In this document: positions 60,961 through 64,000 of the stretch, piece after piece | Layout: each line of letters opens with the position of its first letter | How positions within the stretch are numbered: position 1 is the first letter of the stretch | DNA from: Pomphorhynchus laevis | Taxonomy: Eukaryota > Acanthocephala > Palaeacanthocephala > Echinorhynchida > Pomphorhynchidae | Assembly: GCA_012934845.2 (NCBI GenBank) | Contig: WNNJ02002596.1 | Coordinates: forward strand, 1 to 64,000 | Reading direction: 5' to 3' | Length of the DNA: 64,000 nucleotides | Translations under genes and position numbers: made by a program | Notes under the pieces: generated by a model | The model's input: only the letters and a program-made list of their open reading frames with translations | What the model was told of the DNA's origin: nothing | The model's database searches: none

Positions 60961-63110
60961 ATCCATTCAGTCTTCTCTAATGGATCGTTTTCGCATTTCA
61001 TACCACTCCTGAAATATGCACAAAACCGACTATGCTAAACTGAGAGAGTCGCTGTTCCGGGTAGTATGGCCAGATACCCCACTACACGGAATTGAGTTTG
61101 CATGGGGTTTTTTAAGTGTACTCTACAGGATGCCATTAGCTATCATAGCCCTGTTAAACGATCCTCTAGTGTTGCCTCTCGTCCACCCTGGATTGTTCAT
61201 GAGGTCAACAGTGTCATATAGTTGCGTGACCGCAAATTTCAAGAAATTAAAAATGGCCATTGTTCCTACCGACTGTACAAACAGACAATAAACTTTGCAA
61301 CATCGTTAAAAAGATCCAAGCGCAAGCATTTCACTGATTCCCTCTGCCGCTGTTGCGTGGGCAACTCATCCCGTTTCTTCAAACATCTCAGGTCCCATCT
61401 GAAGCACGGAAATATAATTCCATGCATCGCCAACGTACAAGGGACAATTCTGAATGACCCGAAGCTCATAGCAGAGGAATTCAGTATTCACTACTCAAAT
61501 ATCGCATCCGAGGTCTCTTTATCTTCCAAATATACCCGGTGCTCTTGCCTCCCGAGCCATATATCGTATCATGCGTATTTGATTTCAGCGAGCGAAACAT
61601 GTTGGAAGTACTGAGACAGCTGCCGAATTCACTTGCTGCTAGTCCTGACAGACTGCCTCCCTTACTTTTTTATGAATCAGCTGATATCTTATGTAGACCG
61701 CTTTTCAATTATTTCAGTTTTCGATATCTAGCGGCATACTTCCTAATGACTGGAAGAAGTCTCTGGTTCTTACACTGTTCAAGAAGGGCAAACGTACTTC
61801 TGTGAATTTATACCGACCTATCAGTCTCACTTGCGTGGCTTGTAATGTTCTCGAAAAATTAATTGATAAATCTCTCCGTTTTCACCTTGAAAGTCTCAAT
61901 ATATTCAGTGATGTACAACATGGCTTCAGGAAGAACAGATCTACGATCACCAATCTTGCAACATCAAGACACAGTTGGGCTGATTCCATGCGATCAGGTG
62001 TTGGACTCGATGTTTTCTTTGATCTGTCTAAAGCCTTCGACTATGTGAAACATGACATTCTATTATCAGCACTTTAGCACTACGGTATCAGATGTCCTAT
62101 CCATAGATGGCTGCATTCATTCCTAACATATCGTTTCTTCGCAGTCAAGATCGGCGGTGTCTTGTCTGAATGGCGTACTATGTTTGTAGGGGTTCCTCAG
62201 AGGTGTGTAATCAGCCCACTACTCTTTAACGTATGCATCAACTCACTCCCTTCTGTCATAAATTCACAGTGTCTTCTGTACGCTGACGACCTCAAAATAT
62301 GGCGTTCATTAAATAGTCCCAGTGATGTAACTATACTCCAGAAAGATGTCGAAATGGTTTCTCGATGGTGCAATGCTGTCGGACTCAAAGTGAACCCTGC
62401 GAAAAGTTTCCACCTACACATTGGAAAAGGGACTTTCAGTGGTAGCTACCGAATTGATGGCAGTCAGATTGTAAAGGTCTCGCAAATGTCGGACCTGGGT
62501 GTGATTGTAACTAGTGACTTAGGCTTCCGCTCTCATGTCGATCATGTTGTTAGCAAGCGCTTTCGCCTCCTCGGTCTAGTACGTAGGCGGTTCGGTCATC
62601 TTGATTCTGTGGGATTGCGTACCATTTACCAATGCGCAATCCTCCCACATATGCTGTATGGGTCCGTCGTTGCGCACCCTCAGTTCCAGCTTGAGCTGGA
62701 CGCTTACGAACGCATTCTCCATCGATGCACACATTTAGTGTAGTCCATACGTTCGTTACCTTATGAGGAACGCCTGCGCTGTCTTGACGTTCCCCCAATG
62801 AAAATTTCACTAAAATTTAATGATATTATGTTCGTGTGGAGGTGCTTAACCACCCCCAGGCCACTGTTGCAAGGACACGTTTGAGCTAAGAACCAACGAT
62901 CACTTACGTGGTCACAACTATATGCTGAAGAGAAGACGAGCCCGCAATAAACGAATATCAACAATCCATGATAGAATTGTACCTAACTGGAATGGTCTAC
63001 CTGTTGTAAAAATAAATGGTAACCTGGAGAGTTTTAAACAACGGTTGCGAAATTACCACAGGATGTGTTGTCGTCATGCCTGAATTGCACATTATTTCGT
63101 TTATTTAATT
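60960..63110 (+). mobile_element. CR1-like LINE copy P, 3' part (linker, RT, C-terminus)
   Basis: Linker 61016-61614 ('RDRKFQEIKNGHCSYRLYKQ', 'FFKHLRSHL'), fingers 61539-61805 ('SLAASPDRLPPLLFYES'), palm 61802-62077 ('LYRPISLTCVACNVLEKLI', 'DVQHGFRKNRSTITNL', 'DVFFDLSKAFDYVKHDIL'), then 62162-62743 ('GVPQRCVISPLLFNVCIN', catalytic 'LLYADDLKIW', 'LGLVRRRFGHLDSVGLRTIY'), and a decayed C-terminus and 3' UTR to about 63110. At least five frames. Probably the continuation of copy O, split by the Gypsy fragment. Confidence 0.78.
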
Positions 63111-63239
63111 TTTTTCTTCTGTTTTCCCTGTCGTGAGCCAGCATGTTCGAGCTGTTCAAGCTCTTTTTGTTGTCGAAAATATAATGATAAATAACATATA
63201 TCGATTTATTAATATTTCTATAAATTTTTCTTTTTATCG

Positions 63240-63530
63240 ATTATTCTTTATTATTGATTACAAGTTACTAGCCGCAAATGGCTGTTTAAACTGTTCACAA
63301 ATTTTGTTTTCAAAGCATTGAATATCAAAATAGATCCACACATTCAAACCGGAATTGACAATCCACTTCAACAGCAGCTTTTTGAAGTGGCGATAGCTAG
63401 CCGCACTGGCAAGGTGCTCAGGTAACAAATTCTAAATATTCAATAAGCGGTGGAAAAGCCTACTCACACTCCTGCCTTTACTGTGGGCGAATTTAAACAG
63501 CGCAAGAGAGTGACCTCTGTTAATATTATT
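63240..63530 (-). mobile_element. CR1-like LINE 3' end fragment
   Basis: Minus reading 'GRSVSRLFHRLLNIYNLLPE' and 'YRHFKKLLLKWI' is the C-terminal 'WN.LP ... FK..L' box of CR1 ORF2, followed by a short 3' UTR to about 63240. Confidence 0.55.
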
Positions 63531-63539
63531 ATATAAAAA

Positions 63540-63925
63540 ATAATATTTTATTTTGTATAAATAATTGTATCAGAACTTCTATGAAATCCTTAAAATTTTA
63601 AACCACTTTATTCTAATCTATTATCTTCAACATAATTACTGTTTCTCGTCTAGAAACGTTTTGTGGTGTGCTTCATATCTTTGTGACGGTATATTTTCTG
63701 GCTTCTCCAACTTTACCTACCGATATTGATCTTTAAAGACGGAGTTTCGGACTTTGTCTCTTATTTTCACTATTCTCTTATGTGATCAATACTGCCTCAC
63801 TGCCGCATCCCATAATTTTCATATAATGCAGCATTTTGACGATATCCTTCTTTACGCTCAAGCAAACATTAGCGGTATCACCGAACTGTCTATCGAATTT
63901 TTTAATTTTACATTATCTTTTCTAA
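63540..63925 (+). mobile_element. L2-like LINE RT scrap
   Basis: 63780-63870 reads 'SHNFHIMQHFDDILLYAQA', matching 'SHKFNFHVMQYADDVLIYAHA' of copy D, with YADD reading HFDD. Upstream to 63540 is AT-rich without a gene. Confidence 0.55.
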
Positions 63926-64000
63926 CAACCTCATTCCTAAACTTATATCTGAGTGTGTTCTCTATGCTGATGATTTAAAAATCTGGCTCCTCATATTATT
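63925..64000 (+). mobile_element. CR1-like LINE RT scrap at the window edge
   Basis: 'LIPKLISECVLYADDLKIWLL' is a CR1-type catalytic region. It abuts the L2-like scrap and runs off the window end. Confidence 0.5.

Overview
This is AT-rich eukaryotic, probably invertebrate, DNA that consists almost entirely of retroelements. Nothing bacterial is visible: there are no operons or ribosome-binding sites. Coding fragments belong to metazoan non-LTR retrotransposon (LINE), Penelope-like (PLE) and Ty3/Gypsy families. The species cannot be named from this window.

Only one ordinary host gene is supported: an uninterrupted 463-codon RING-H2 (C3H2C3) ubiquitin-ligase-like gene on the minus strand at 24796-26187. 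Everything else is mobile-element DNA or unassigned AT-rich spacer.

Layout. 60-3550: RTE-like and CR1-like fragments on the minus strand. 3548-13880: one L2-like LINE (copy A) split by a Gypsy LTR element (4208-8197, 122-bp LTRs, 5-bp AAAAT target duplication) and by a second L2-like LINE on the minus strand (8371 to about 11930). 13900-18240: a near full-length L2-like LINE (copy D) with ORF1 zinc finger and ORF2 endonuclease/RT. 19080-23050: a decayed but near full-length CR1-like LINE, minus strand. 23520-24190: two snap-back palindromes with hammerhead-ribozyme-like cores. 24796-26187: the RING gene. 26436-27120: two head-to-head PLE terminal repeats. 27890-29210: a decayed retroelement of uncertain clade. 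29490-33300: an RTE-like LINE, then a decayed Penelope element with a GIY-YIG remnant. 34441-37382: a pair of 309-bp inverted repeats, about 99% identical, around an L2-like LINE. 38000-40733: a LINE fragment fused to a second type of PLE that carries its terminal repeat and a candidate pseudoknotted RNA. 41172-50480: L2-, CR1- and RTE-like copies. 50982-54475: a CR1-like LINE with an uninterrupted ORF2 frame. 56400-58600: repeats and CR1 debris. 58605-63110: a CR1-like LINE split by a 3'-part Gypsy fragment. 63240-64000: LINE tails.

Themes. (1) LINEs share ORF1 hallmarks (a PHD-like C..C..W..CGxC finger and a C-terminal basic domain) and overlapping ORF1/ORF2. (2) L2-like copies end in a stem-loop whose pairing is preserved by compensatory changes. 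(3) Several element-element junctions coincide with perfect or near-perfect short palindromes. (4) Two structured-RNA candidates, a hammerhead-like pair and a PLE terminal-repeat pseudoknot, are the best leads for something undescribed. All family calls rest on motif reading; no database search was possible.
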